Notes: generated from the sequence alone by a model not told the origin. A stretch of 64,000 nt of DNA from JAKOWB01 sp038363005 (GCA_038363005.1 JBBQBI010000018.1:37496-101495), one strand, 5' to 3'; shown: positions 1 through 10,905, counted from the stretch's first letter. Made by a program: numbers and translations.

Positions 1-370
1 GGTCGCGGCAGCCCGCCGCGACGCCGTCGAGCTCCTTCAAGGTCGCCTCGATGTCCTGACGCTTCTGTTTCAATTCGCCCTCGCGCAGGGCGATCTTGTC
101 GAGCAGCAGCTGCAGCTGGCGCGCCTCGCCGCCGCCCTGCTCGGCCGGCCGGTCGTACAGCCCGATGATCTCGCGGATCTCCGCCAGCGAGAAACCCAGC
201 CGCTGGCCGCGCAACACAAGGACCGCCCGGGTGCGCTCGCGTGGGCCATAGAGTCGCTTGGTCCCGACGCGCAGCGGTTCCAGCAGCCCCTGGTCCTCCC
301 AGAAACGCAGCGTGCGGGCGGTTACCCCCAGCTCGCGGGTCAACGCGCCAATGGTGAGCGTGCGGTCCAT
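1..370 (-). CDS. MerR-family transcriptional regulator (partial, C-terminus beyond window)
   Basis: The translation begins MDRTLTIGALTRELGVTARTLRFWEDQGLLEP when read in short pieces, i.e. a MerR winged helix-turn-helix in residues 4-45 with the family's R-FWE-GLL signature. A coiled-coil dimerisation helix rich in L, E, K and R follows from about residue 75. The gene runs off the left edge, so effector-binding cysteines or an acyl-CoA pocket cannot be judged. It resembles the small MerR regulators of acyl-CoA catabolism (LiuR-like), but that assignment is inference. A perfect 20-bp palindrome lies 17 bp upstream of the start and is a likely autoregulatory operator. No good Shine-Dalgarno sequence is visible before the ATG. 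Confidence 0.85.
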   Translation of the reverse strand, partial: MDRTLTIGALTRELGVTARTLRFWEDQGLLEPLRVGTKRLYGPRERTRAVLVLRGQRLGFSLAEIREIIGLYDRPAEQGGGEARQLQLLLDKIALREGELKQKRQDIEATLKELDGVAAGCRD

Positions 371-386
371 GCGGAGGAATCTTCTA

Positions 387-406
387 TGACGTTTACGTAA
401 ACGTCA
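387..406. promoter_or_regulatory. 20-bp perfect palindrome, probable MerR operator
   Basis: The arms TGACGTTTAC and GTAAACGTCA are exact reverse complements with no spacer. A -35-like TTGACG on the minus strand (407-402) overlaps the right arm, so the palindrome would lie in the -35/-10 spacer of the regulator's own promoter, the usual MerR geometry. The match to MerR-type operators is inference. Confidence 0.7.
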
Positions 407-459
407 ATAGATTTCCAATTTGCCCGAGGAACGGCCAGACAGCACGGAATCCGACTCAA

Positions 460-1113
460 CTACCCCGGCGTCGCCGCACCGATAAAGCGGCCGTGGACCA
501 CGCGACCGCCGTCGAGTTCCTCTACCACGGCCAGCCAGCGGACGCCGGGGCGGGCGTCGGCCGCGGCCTCCAGCCGTTCGGCCCACCAGGCCGGCGGGCG
601 CACGGTGATATGGGCGTTCTCGCCGTTCGGCAGGGACTTCCGCGCCGGATAGGAGGCGATGCAGAAGAAAGCGGCGCGGCGGGCGAAGCCAAAGACCTCG
701 TCCAGGATCCAGGCGATGTCCTCGTCCGGGCAATGCTCCAGCACGTCGATGCAGATCACCGCGTCAAAGGTGCCGGCCGGCCGCTCGGCGAAGGCGGGAA
801 AGCCAGGGTCATAGCAGCGGACGGATGCAAGACCCCAGTGTTCTGCCAAGCTGGGCGCTGTCGCCCCCTCCGCCAGGGGCAGCGGCTTGAGGTCGTAGAG
901 CGTGCCCTTGCCGCTGCCGTAGTCGAGCAGCGTCTTGGCGCCGCTCTCCTGCAGCAGCTTCCGGATGCTGCTCATGTGAAAGCGCAGGCTGGTGCCGGCG
1001 AAGGTGCGCTCGGGCGGCAGGTGATGCTCCGGCACGCCTTCGAGGTGCATCTGGCGATAGAGCGCCAGCAGGTCGCGGAAACGGCGGCTGGGTTGGGCGC
1101 GACTGGGGGTCAT
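460..1113 (-). CDS. class I SAM-dependent methyltransferase
   Basis: 217 aa. The SAM-binding motif I LLDYGSGKGTLYDL sits near residues 62-75, and a motif IV-like DAVICIDVLEHCPDED follows at about 117-132, both typical of the Methyltransf_11/23 Rossmann fold. The substrate cannot be inferred; the closing part is variable. The start codon lies 3 bp after the mgtE stop, so it is probably the last gene of a maeB-mgtE-methyltransferase transcript. No transmembrane or signal sequence is seen, so it should be cytosolic. Confidence 0.8.
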   Translation of the reverse strand: MTPSRAQPSRRFRDLLALYRQMHLEGVPEHHLPPERTFAGTSLRFHMSSIRKLLQESGAKTLLDYGSGKGTLYDLKPLPLAEGATAPSLAEHWGLASVRCYDPGFPAFAERPAGTFDAVICIDVLEHCPDEDIAWILDEVFGFARRAAFFCIASYPARKSLPNGENAHITVRPPAWWAERLEAAADARPGVRWLAVVEELDGGRVVHGRFIGAATPG

Positions 1114-1116
1114 GGC

Positions 1117-2519
1117 CTAGAGCAGGAACAGCGTGGCGAGGCCGAGGAAGGCGCAGAAGCCCACCACATCGGTCACCGTGGTGAGGAACACGGTGGAGGC
1201 GATGGCCGGATCGACCTTCAAGCGCTCCAGGGTCAGCGGAATGATGATGCCGGACAGCCCGGCCGCCACCAGGTTGATCAGCATGGCGGCGCCGATTACC
1301 AGGCCGATCTTCGGCTGGTCGAACCAGGCCCAGGCCACGGCGCCCATGACCAGGGCGAAGGCGACGCCGTTGATGGCGCCGACGATCAGCTCCTTGCCGA
1401 CGATGCGCCGCGCGTTGGCCGCGGTCAGATCCTTCATCGCCAGGGCGCGCACCGCCACGGTCAGCGTCTGGGTACCGGCATTGCCGCCCATCGAGGCGAC
1501 GATAGGCATCAGCACCGCCAGGGCGACGATCTGCGTCAGCGCGTCCTCGAAGAAGCCGATGACGATGGAGGCGACCACGGCGGTGAAGAGGTTGACCGCC
1601 AGCCAGGGCAGCCGCGTCTTGGTGGTGTCCAGTACGTCGCGATAGAGGTCACCCTCGCTGACGCCGCCCAGGCGCAGCAGGTCGTCCTCGGCCTCCTCGT
1701 CGATGACGTCGACCACGTCGTCGACGGTGATGGTGCCGACCAGCCGCCCGGCCGCGTCGACCACCGGGGCGGAGATCAGCCCATAGCGGCGGAACAGGTC
1801 GGCGACCTCCGACTGGTCCATGGCCAGCGGCACCGGCTTCATGCGCTCGATGTCCATCACCTCGGTCACCTTGGCCGGGCGCTTGGCGCGCAGCGCGCGC
1901 GAGGTCGGGATGACGCCGATCGGCTTGTGCTTCGGGTTGACCACGTAGAGGTCGTAGAAATCGTCCGGCAGGTCGGCGGCCGAGCGCAGGAAGTCGATGG
2001 TCTCGCCGACGCTCCAGGCCGAGGGGATGGCCACCACCTCGCGCTGCATCAGGCGGCCGGCGGTGCCCTCCTCGAACTCGGCACCCTCGACCAGCAGGCG
2101 GCGATAGGCCTGCGGCAGTTTGGCCAGGATGCGGCTCTGCGCCTCCTCGTCCAGGTCGGCGAAAAGGTAGACCGCGTCATCCGAGTCCAGGTCCGACAGC
2201 ATCTTGGCCAGGCGGTCGGGCCCGATCAGCTCGATGACCTCCTCGCGCACCGTCGCGTCCAGGTGGGTCAGCACCTCCGGGTCGAAGGCGCCGGCCAGGG
2301 CCGCCACTACCGTGGCGCGGTCCTCGTGGTCCAGCGCCTCCAGCAGGTCGGCCTGGTCAGAGGGATGCAGCTCGTCGACCAAGGCAATGATCCCGGCCGC
2401 GTCCTCCTGCTCGATCGCCTCCCGGACGGCGTAAACCCGCTCCGGCGGCAGGGCATAACTTTCCTCGCCGCCGCCGTCGGGCGCCGGCTGGACCACGACT
2501 TCCGGCTCGGGTGCGTCGG

Positions 2520-2523
<4 letters not shown>
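1117..2523 (-). CDS. mgtE: magnesium transporter MgtE
   Basis: 468 aa, the normal MgtE length. Order of domains: an acidic N-terminal MgtE_N superhelical domain (about 30-135), a CBS pair (about 140-270, with GTITVDDVVDVIDEEAEDD at its end), then five membrane helices from about residue 295. The transmembrane part holds the pore signature MGGNAGTQTLTVAVRALAM and the conserved acidic TTVTDVVGF in the last helix. The protein mediates Mg2+ influx gated by cytosolic Mg2+ binding to the N and CBS domains. The start overlaps the maeB stop by 4 bp (ATGA), so the two are translationally coupled. Confidence 0.95.
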
Positions 2524-4817
<2,294 letters not shown>

Positions 4818-4935
4818 GGCCTGGTCCCCGCCTGTCTTGATGCAAGCGCCAGAGGTAGGCCGGCCGGCGCGCAGGGGCAAGCGCAAAGGGGCCGCGCCCT
4901 TGCCCTGGACGCCCCCACGGGGCATCTATCCCGGC

Positions 4936-5610
4936 ATGGACTGGCAGACCAGCAGCGCCCCGGTCGACTATCCCGGCGCCGTCGCGGCCATGGAGGCGCG
5001 GGTGGCAGCGATTCGCGCCAGCCAGGCGGACGAGTTGGTCTGGCTGCTGGAGCACCCGGCGCTCTATACCGCCGGCACCTCGGCCAAGGTCGCCGACCTG
5101 CGCGATCCCGGGCGCTTTCCGGTCTACCAGACCGGCCGCGGCGGGCAGTTCACCTATCATGGGCCGGGCCAACGCGTGGCCTATGTGCTGCTGGACCTGA
5201 AGCGGCGCGACGGCGACTTGCGGCGGCACGTCCAGCGCCTGGAGGAATGGGCGATCCGCGCGCTGGCCGAATTCGGTGTGGTGGGCGAGCGCCGCCAGGG
5301 GCGCGTCGGCATCTGGGTGGATCGCGGCGCCGACCTGGGACCGGGCCGCGAGGACAAGATCGCCGCCATCGGCGTGCGGGTGCGGCACTGGATCACCTAC
5401 CACGGCCTCGCCATCAACCTGGCGCCGGCGCTGGACCACTTCGACGGCATCGTGCCCTGCGGCATCGCCGCGCCGGGGCTGGGCGTGACCTCGCTGGCCG
5501 ATCTAGGCGTCAGCGCCGGCATGGCCGACCTGGATGCCGCCCTGGCGCGCCACTTCGCGGCGGTCTTCGGCCCGGCGGCGCAGCTTGGCGCGGCCGCCCC
5601 GGCCGCCTAG
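4936..5610 (+). CDS. lipB: octanoyl-[acyl carrier protein]:protein transferase LipB
   Basis: 224 aa. Transfers octanoyl from ACP to lipoyl domains, the first step of lipoate synthesis. The family motif GRGGQFTYHGPGQRVAYVLLDL is at 67-88, and the catalytic Lys/Cys pair appears as K141 (in KIAAIGVRV) and C175 (in VPCGI). The start ATG gives the usual length; an upstream in-frame extension overlapping the maeB 5' end is not supported. hemB follows 41 bp downstream on the same strand and may be cotranscribed. Confidence 0.95.
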   Translation: MDWQTSSAPVDYPGAVAAMEARVAAIRASQADELVWLLEHPALYTAGTSAKVADLRDPGRFPVYQTGRGGQFTYHGPGQRVAYVLLDLKRRDGDLRRHVQRLEEWAIRALAEFGVVGERRQGRVGIWVDRGADLGPGREDKIAAIGVRVRHWITYHGLAINLAPALDHFDGIVPCGIAAPGLGVTSLADLGVSAGMADLDAALARHFAAVFGPAAQLGAAAPAA

Positions 5611-5651
5611 ACTGCCGCCGCACAACGAACAAGAAACGCTTGGAGAGAGCC

Positions 5652-6659
5652 TTGGCCCGTCCCAGTGCGCCGCATCCCGGCGCGTTTCCTGCCACACGCC
5701 TGCGCCGCACGCGCACCGATGACGCGACGCGCCGCCTGGTGGCCGAGCATCGCCTGTCGCCGGATGACCTCATCTGGCCACTGTTCGTCGCCGAGACAGC
5801 CAACGCCGGGCCCATCGCCTCGATGCCCGGGGTCGAGCGCCATACTCTGGATGGCCTGCTGCGGCAGTGCGAGGCGGCGGTCGCCGCCGGCATTCCGGTG
5901 GTCGCGCTCTTCCCTTATGTCGATCCCAGCTTGAAGACCAGTGACTGCCGCGAGGCGGTGAACGCCGAGAACCTGGTCTGCCGTGCCGTGCGCCAGGCCA
6001 AGGCACACTTCCCCGAGCTCGCCGTGCTCTGCGACGTGGCGCTCGACCCCTTCAACGCTGACGGCCACGACGGCCTGGTCAAGGACGGCCGCATCCTGAA
6101 CGACGAGTCGGTCGAGGTGCTGGTCGAGCAGGCGCTGATCCAGGCCGCCGCCGGCTGCGACATCCTGGGGCCGTCGGACATGATGGACGGCCGCGTCGGC
6201 GCCATGCGCCGCGCGCTCGACGCCAACGGCTATCAGGATGTGAAGATCGCCAGCTATGCGGCCAAATACGCCTCGGCCTTCTATGGCCCCTTCCGCGACG
6301 CCATCGGCTCCAAGGGTGCGCTGAAGGGCGACAAGAAGACCTATCAGCTCGACCCCGCCAACAGCGACGAGGCGCTGCGCGAAGTCGGCCTCGATCTGGC
6401 CGAGGGCGCCGACCTGGTGATGGTGAAGCCCGGCCTGCCCTACCTCGACATCCTGCGCCGGGTGAAGGACACCTTCGCCGTGCCGACGCTGGTCTACCAG
6501 GTGAGCGGCGAGTACGCGATGCTCAAGGCCTCGGCGCAGAACGGCTGGATCGACAACGACCGTGCCGTGCTGGAGACGCTGCTGGCCTTCAAGCGCGCCG
6601 GGGCGGATGGGATTCTGACCTATGCCGCGCTGGAGGCCTGCCGCCTGATGGGGCGGTGA
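5652..6659 (+). CDS. hemB: delta-aminolevulinic acid dehydratase (porphobilinogen synthase)
   Basis: 335 aa. Condenses two 5-aminolevulinate to porphobilinogen in haem and corrin synthesis. The two active-site lysines are K205 (KYASAFYGPFR) and K259 (MVKPGLPYLD). Where Zn-type enzymes carry three cysteines, this one has DVALDPFNADGHDG, the aspartate-rich pattern of Mg2+/K+-type enzymes known in Pseudomonas, rhizobia and plants. Start: TTG at 5652 preceded by GGAGAGAG with 6-nt spacing; the first in-frame ATG (5823) would remove conserved sequence. The TTG start is therefore favoured. Confidence 0.93.
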   Translation: MARPSAPHPGAFPATRLRRTRTDDATRRLVAEHRLSPDDLIWPLFVAETANAGPIASMPGVERHTLDGLLRQCEAAVAAGIPVVALFPYVDPSLKTSDCREAVNAENLVCRAVRQAKAHFPELAVLCDVALDPFNADGHDGLVKDGRILNDESVEVLVEQALIQAAAGCDILGPSDMMDGRVGAMRRALDANGYQDVKIASYAAKYASAFYGPFRDAIGSKGALKGDKKTYQLDPANSDEALREVGLDLAEGADLVMVKPGLPYLDILRRVKDTFAVPTLVYQVSGEYAMLKASAQNGWIDNDRAVLETLLAFKRAGADGILTYAALEACRLMGR

Positions 6660-6663
6660 TTTG

Positions 6664-6795
6664 CCCCTCTCCCGCTTTTGGCAGGAGAGGGTGGCGAGCG
6701 CTAGCGAGCCGGGTGAGGGTGTTCGGTGCAACTGGTAGGGCCGCACCGACAAAGGGCCCTCACCCTGCCCTCTCCCGCCAAAAGCGGGAGAGGGG
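6664..6795. repeat. long inverted repeat between convergent hemB and acyP
   Basis: The outer arms (6664-6682 and 6777-6795) are exact 19-nt reverse complements built on CCCTCTCCCGC...GCGGGAGAGGG. An inner GGTGAGGG/CCCTCACC pair and a GTGC/GCAC pair continue the symmetry. This CCCTCTCCCGC/GGGTGAGGG design is a common dispersed intergenic element in proteobacterial genomes (established knowledge, not checked here). It sits between two convergent genes and could act as a bidirectional terminator or mRNA stabiliser. Confidence 0.85.
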
Positions 6796-6815
6796 AAGCA
6801 AATGCAAAGAGCGGT

Positions 6816-7106
6816 CTACAGCGTCTCCCGCTGCGTGAACCCCGGCTCCACCGCCTCGGTCCACTCCACGTCCTCGAGCTTTTCCACCTTGGCCTGCGGT
6901 GGGCCCACTTTCAGGCGGCGCAGCATCTCGCGCACGGCGATCTCCTGGCCGGCGATCACCGCCTCGACGCGGCCGTCCTTGCGGTTGCGCACCCAGCCGT
7001 CGAGGCCGAGCTGCGTGGCCTGCTGCTCGGCCCAGGCACGGAACCAGACGTTCTGCACCTTGCCGCTAACGAAGACCTGGCGGGCGATGTTGCGGGGCAG
7101 GCTCAT
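6816..7106 (-). CDS. acyP: acylphosphatase
   Basis: 96 aa, the family size. Hydrolyses the carboxyl-phosphate bond of acylphosphates. The phosphate-binding loop reads GKVQNVWFRAW where most members have VQGVGFR; the catalytic arginine in FR and the catalytic asparagine in GWVRN (about residue 41) are both present. The start overlaps the stop of the upstream SDR gene by one base (TGATG), so the two are coupled. Its 3' end faces the inverted repeat at 6664-6795. Confidence 0.9.
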   Translation of the reverse strand: MSLPRNIARQVFVSGKVQNVWFRAWAEQQATQLGLDGWVRNRKDGRVEAVIAGQEIAVREMLRRLKVGPPQAKVEKLEDVEWTEAVEPGFTQRETL

Positions 7107-7924
7107 CAGGTGAACTTCGCGGTGATGCCGCCATCCACGATCAGCTCGGTGCCGGTGACGTACTTGGCTTCGTCAGAGGCCAGGAAGAGCGCGGCATAGG
7201 CCACGTCCCAAGCATCGCCCATGTGGCCCATGGGGCACTGCCCGTCGCGAATCTCCATCATCTTGTCGACATCGCCGCCGCCATAGACGCCCTTCAGCGG
7301 CTCGACGATCATCGGCGTCTTCATCAGGCCCGGCAGGATGGCGTTCGCCCGGATGCCCTGCTTGGCGTATTGCAGCGCCACCGACCGGGTGAAGGGCAGC
7401 ACCGCGCCCTTGGTGGTCGAGTAGGCGATGTAGGGAAAGCCGGACCAGCGGATGCCGGCGATCGAGGCGATGTTGACGATGGCGCCGCCGCGGCCCTCGG
7501 CCTCGAACTGCCGCAGCATCACCGGGATCACGTGCTTGCAGGTCAGGAACATCGAGGTGATGTTGACCTTCAGCATCAGGTCCCAGTCAGCCAGCGAGGT
7601 TTCCACCGGCCCGCCAGTCTTGGCGATGCCGACGTTGTTGTCCAGCACGTCGATCCGGCCGTAGCGTGCCAGGCAGACCTCGACCATGGTCTTCACATCG
7701 CCGGCGTCGGAGGCATCGACCCTGAGCGCCGAGGCCTGGTGCCCCTCCTCCTGGATCAGGCCGACGGTTTCCTCCGCCGCCGCCAGGTTGAGATCGGCGC
7801 AGAGCACCGTGGCGCCTTCGCGCGCGAAGAGCACCGCCGCCGCCTTGCCGTTGCCCCAGCCGGGGCCGGAGGAGCCGGCGCCCACCACGATCGCCACCTT
7901 GCCCGCCAGTCGCTTGCCGCTCAT
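7106..7924 (-). CDS. short-chain dehydrogenase/reductase
   Basis: 272 aa classical SDR. The glycine-rich cofactor loop GAGSSGPGWGNGKAAA spans about 15-30, the NNVG motif 96-99, catalytic S154 (NIASIAG) and Y168-x3-K172 (YSTTK), and the C-terminal VTGTELIVDGG. The acidic residue after beta-2 (CADLN) suggests NAD(H) preference, which is inference. Substrate unknown; resembles 3-oxoacyl-ACP reductase/glucose-dehydrogenase-type members. First gene of a two-gene unit with acyP. Confidence 0.88.
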   Translation of the reverse strand: MSGKRLAGKVAIVVGAGSSGPGWGNGKAAAVLFAREGATVLCADLNLAAAEETVGLIQEEGHQASALRVDASDAGDVKTMVEVCLARYGRIDVLDNNVGIAKTGGPVETSLADWDLMLKVNITSMFLTCKHVIPVMLRQFEAEGRGGAIVNIASIAGIRWSGFPYIAYSTTKGAVLPFTRSVALQYAKQGIRANAILPGLMKTPMIVEPLKGVYGGGDVDKMMEIRDGQCPMGHMGDAWDVAYAALFLASDEAKYVTGTELIVDGGITAKFT

Positions 7925-8082
7925 GTCCCGCTGTCTCCCACCCGTGCTTAGTCCGCTAGACTGCTACCCCGCTGCCGGGCCGACAAGCGTGGCGCGGTCA
8001 TGGTCCTATGTCGCAGGGGATGGGCAGCGGCGGTCTACGGCGGCGCTTGCCCGCCCGGTCGTCCCGCGCTAGCCCTGGAGCC

Positions 8083-8685
8083 ATGAACCTGCCAGCCGTC
8101 GCCAAGGTCTCGCCGCTGTCGCTTTTCGTCTCGCCGCTCTTCGCAGTGGAGCTGGAGGCGGCCGAGCGCGCCGCCATCGCGGCGGCCCTGACCGGCCTGC
8201 CCGCCGGACAGAACCTCGCCGACCAGCCGGCGCTGGCGCCGCTGGTCGGCCAGATCGAGGCCGCCGCCGAGCTGGCTTTCGCCGAACTGAAGTGCGAGCA
8301 GCGCGGCGCCTGCGTCACGCGGCTGTGGATCGAAAGCGGCCCGGCCGGCAGCGCTGGACAGCGGCTCGTGCATCCCAACGCCTATCTCGGCGGCCTCTAC
8401 CGCCCCGAAGGCGATACGCCCGAGAGCGTGACCTTTGAGGACCCGCGCCCGCAGGTGGCGCTGCTCCAGGCGCCGATCGAGACGCCGACGCCACTGAACG
8501 CGACCGAGACCGGCGTGCCGCTGGCGGCCGGGCGGCTGCTGCTCTTCCCGGCCTACCTGATGCACCAGCCGGCACCAGGGCCGGCGCCGCGCCGCCTGTT
8601 GCGCTTCGCTGTCTCCTTCCGCGACTTCGTGCGGCAGATGAGCCTGCCGCGCTGGACCGGCATGACCGCCGGGCGGGAGGACTGA
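8083..8685 (+). CDS. TIGR02466-like putative 2OG-Fe(II) oxygenase, divergent paralogue
   Basis: 200 aa from MNLPAV. Shares the core of the downstream gene: HPN followed by an aromatic/Gly strand (H97), a DPRPQV segment, TPLNATE and an LMHQP strand (H161), ending RLLRFAVSF. It lacks the HNH triplet and the surrounding asparagines of its neighbour, so the metal site may be altered. The ATG at 8083 was preferred to an in-frame ATG at 8008 because similarity starts after it; the nearest purine-rich element (GGAG) is very close to the start, so this is uncertain. It is followed 2 bp later by the paralogue. Confidence 0.72.
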   Translation: MNLPAVAKVSPLSLFVSPLFAVELEAAERAAIAAALTGLPAGQNLADQPALAPLVGQIEAAAELAFAELKCEQRGACVTRLWIESGPAGSAGQRLVHPNAYLGGLYRPEGDTPESVTFEDPRPQVALLQAPIETPTPLNATETGVPLAAGRLLLFPAYLMHQPAPGPAPRRLLRFAVSFRDFVRQMSLPRWTGMTAGRED

Positions 8686-8687
8686 GC

Positions 8688-9287
8688 ATGGCCGGTCCCC
8701 TGCAGGTTCGCGGGCTCTTCCCCACCCGCATCATGGCCTTCGACCTGGAGCCGGAGGGCGCGCGCGCCTTCAACGCCCAGCTCTGGGCCGAGATCGAGCG
8801 CCTGCTGTCGCCGCGCCCGCGCCTGCAGCCGGGCCAGACCTGGCAGACCCATCACGACCTGCATCGCAAGGCCGCCTTCCAGCCCTTCGTGCAGCTGGTG
8901 CAGGCCTGCGCCCAGCGCTGGCTGGAGGAGTTCCGCCTGGTGAAGCAGCCGCTGGCCATCACCGGCTGCTGGGGCAACCTCAACCCGCCGGGCCTGTCGC
9001 ACAACGCGCACAACCATCCGAACAACCTGATCTCCGGCGTCTACTACGTGCGCACCGGGGTGGGCGCCGACGTCATCACCTTCATGGACCCGCGCCCGCA
9101 GGTGCTGCAGGTGCTGCCGCGCTTCACCCAGCAGACGCCACTGAACGCGACCGAACTGAACGTGCCGGCGCTGGAGGGTCGCTTGGTGCTCTTCCCCGGT
9201 TGGCTGGTGCATGGCGTGCCGAGCAACCGCGGCAACGAGGAGCGCCTCTCCATCGCCTTTAACCTGACGCCCGCCGATCCTTCATGA
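8688..9287 (+). CDS. TIGR02466 family putative 2OG-Fe(II) oxygenase
   Basis: 199 aa. The family signature is clear: HNHPNNLISGVYYV (H108/H110), TFMDPRPQV, then LVHGV (H175) and R186 in ERLSIAFNL, consistent with a double-stranded beta-helix iron/2-oxoglutarate fold. Substrate unknown; the family often acts on phage or peptide targets but nothing here shows which. A GGGAGG element precedes the ATG. The stop overlaps the next gene's ATG by 4 bp. Together with the upstream paralogue and the GNAT gene it forms a compact operon. Confidence 0.85.
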   Translation: MAGPLQVRGLFPTRIMAFDLEPEGARAFNAQLWAEIERLLSPRPRLQPGQTWQTHHDLHRKAAFQPFVQLVQACAQRWLEEFRLVKQPLAITGCWGNLNPPGLSHNAHNHPNNLISGVYYVRTGVGADVITFMDPRPQVLQVLPRFTQQTPLNATELNVPALEGRLVLFPGWLVHGVPSNRGNEERLSIAFNLTPADPS

Positions 9288-9769
9288 GCGTCACCATTCG
9301 CCCCTGGGCGCCGGCCGACCGCGACGCCGTGCCGGCGCTGATCCTGCCGATCCAGACTGCCGAGTTCGGCCTGCCGGCGACGCTGGAGGCGCAGCCCGAC
9401 CTGCTCGACCCGCCCGGCGTCTATCGCCAGGGCGGGGGCGAGTTCTGGGTGGCCGAGGCCGCCGGGCAGATCGTCGGCACCGTTGCGCTGCTCGACCTCG
9501 GCCAGCGCGAGACCACGCTGCGCAAGATGTTCGTGCGCGCCGACTGGCGCGGCGGCGAGGCCAAATTGGGCCAGTGCCTGCTCGACACCGCTATCGCCCA
9601 TGCCCGCGCCCAGGACTTCCGGGCCATCACGCTGGGCACCACCGAGGCCTTCAAGGCGGCGCACCGCTTCTACGAGCGCAACGGCTTCCTGCGGATTGAA
9701 CGCGAAGCGCTGCCGGCGGGCTTCCCGGTCTTCGCGCTGGACAAGCGCTTCTACCGGCTGGCGCTCTAG
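9284..9769 (+). CDS. GNAT-family N-acetyltransferase
   Basis: 161 aa. Acetyl-CoA-dependent acyltransferase fold: IRPWAPADRDAV at the N-terminus, TLRKMFVRADWRGGEAKLGQCLLD as motif A (V-R/W-R-G-x-x-x-G variant with GGEAKLG), then FYERNGFLRIE as motif B. Overlaps the oxygenase gene by ATGA, so translational coupling is likely. Substrate unknown. It ends 4 bp before the convergent FNT gene stop. Confidence 0.88.
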   Translation: MSVTIRPWAPADRDAVPALILPIQTAEFGLPATLEAQPDLLDPPGVYRQGGGEFWVAEAAGQIVGTVALLDLGQRETTLRKMFVRADWRGGEAKLGQCLLDTAIAHARAQDFRAITLGTTEAFKAAHRFYERNGFLRIEREALPAGFPVFALDKRFYRLAL

Positions 9770-9773
9770 GCAC

Positions 9774-10688
9774 TCAGCCGTCGTGGCCCAGGCGGTTGCC
9801 CTGGCTCAGCTCTTCCTTCACCTGGGCATAGACGATCAGGCCGAAGAGGAAGCTACCGCCGACCACGTTGCCCAGGAAGACCGGCACGCCGAAGCGCCAC
9901 AGGAAATCGCCAAAGCTCAGCTCGCCGGCCAGCAGCAGCAGCAGCGCCTCGACCCCGCCGGCGACGATGTGCGTCAGGTCGCCGATGGCGATGACCCAGG
10001 TGACCAGCACGATGACCCAGACGCTGCCGCCCTGCGCGCTGGGCAGCAGCCAGACCAGCGAGGCCATGAGGAAGCCGGCGGCGATCGCCTTGACGAACAT
10101 GGCGAGCCAGTCGTTCGCCATCATCTCGCGGCCGATGGCGCGCATGGCCTCCAGGGTCTCGCCCTCGACCACGCCGCTGAAGCTCCAGAAGCTGGCGAAG
10201 ACCAGGGCACCCGCCAGGTTCGCCGCCGCCACCAGCAGCCAGAGGCGCAGCACGGCAAAGAGCGTGGCGCGGCTGGGGTCCGCGGTCAGCGGCAGGATCG
10301 CGGTCAGCGTATTCTCGGTGAAGAGCTGGTGGCGCGACAGGATCACCACCACGAAGCCGACGCAGTAGCCCAGGTTCTCCACCAGGAAGCGCCAGGGCGC
10401 GTCGGGCAGGTGCTGGTGCAGGATCGCCTCGACCAGCACCGACAGGCCGATCAGCATGCCGGCCGCCAGCCCCGACCACCAGAGCGCCGTGGCCGGCCGC
10501 GACAGCTCGCGCAGGCCCTCCTGCCGCACCACCTGGTAGACGAAGGGCGCCGGCAGCCAGCCGTGCTCCTCGACCTCCTCCAACTCGGACTTGGTCAGGT
10601 CGCTCTCGACCTGCGGCGCCGCCTTGGCTGAATTCTTGGCACGCTTGGCGGCCGGCCGGGCCCGTGCGGCGGTCTTGCGTCCGGTCAT
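9774..10688 (-). CDS. formate/nitrite transporter (FNT) family channel
   Basis: 304 aa. A basic, Ala/Lys-rich cytosolic N-terminus of about 60 residues is followed by a six-helix FNT-like core: GLAAGMLIGLSVLVEA, ENLGYCVGFVVVILSRHQLFTENTLT, LWLLVAAANLAGALVFA, AGFLMASLVWLLPSA, GDLTHIVAGGVEALLLLLAG and FLGNVVGGSFLFGLI. The FTENTLT and GNVVGG loops are family hallmarks. Predicted inner-membrane channel for formate, nitrite or a similar small anion. Start chosen at ATG 10688 behind GGGGAA; an upstream extension would run into tRNA-Leu. Confidence 0.85.
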   Translation of the reverse strand: MTGRKTAARARPAAKRAKNSAKAAPQVESDLTKSELEEVEEHGWLPAPFVYQVVRQEGLRELSRPATALWWSGLAAGMLIGLSVLVEAILHQHLPDAPWRFLVENLGYCVGFVVVILSRHQLFTENTLTAILPLTADPSRATLFAVLRLWLLVAAANLAGALVFASFWSFSGVVEGETLEAMRAIGREMMANDWLAMFVKAIAAGFLMASLVWLLPSAQGGSVWVIVLVTWVIAIGDLTHIVAGGVEALLLLLAGELSFGDFLWRFGVPVFLGNVVGGSFLFGLIVYAQVKEELSQGNRLGHDG

Positions 10689-10818
10689 AGCTTCCCCTGT
10701 GCGGCGGCCCGTCGGGCAGGCCCTGCTGTGACAGCGCCCGGGCGGCGGCAAAGGTTCCGTAACGCCCTGCCCTTCGCGGCGCCGCTTCGCTACTCTGCGG
10801 CCCGCGACTCCTGGCCGT

Positions 10819-10905
10819 GCCCGCTTGGCGGAACTGGCAGACGCACGGGACTTAAAATCCCGAGGCCGCAAGGCCGTGCCGGTTCGAGTCCGGCAGCGGG
10901 CACCA
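10819..10905 (+). tRNA. tRNA-Leu (UAA)
   Basis: 87 nt including encoded CCA. Acceptor stem GCCCGCT pairs with AGCGGGC, discriminator A, then CCA. The anticodon stem GGGA/TCCC encloses loop CTTAAAA with anticodon TAA. A long variable arm (CGAGGCCGCAAGGCCGT region) marks it as class II, and GGTTCGAGTCC is the T arm. No integrase or duplicated 3' end is seen near it. Confidence 0.97.

Noticed and set aside
10819..10905. tRNA-Leu as an attachment site for an integrated element
   Set aside because: No integrase, no repeated tRNA 3' end and no compositional break nearby; flanking genes look native.
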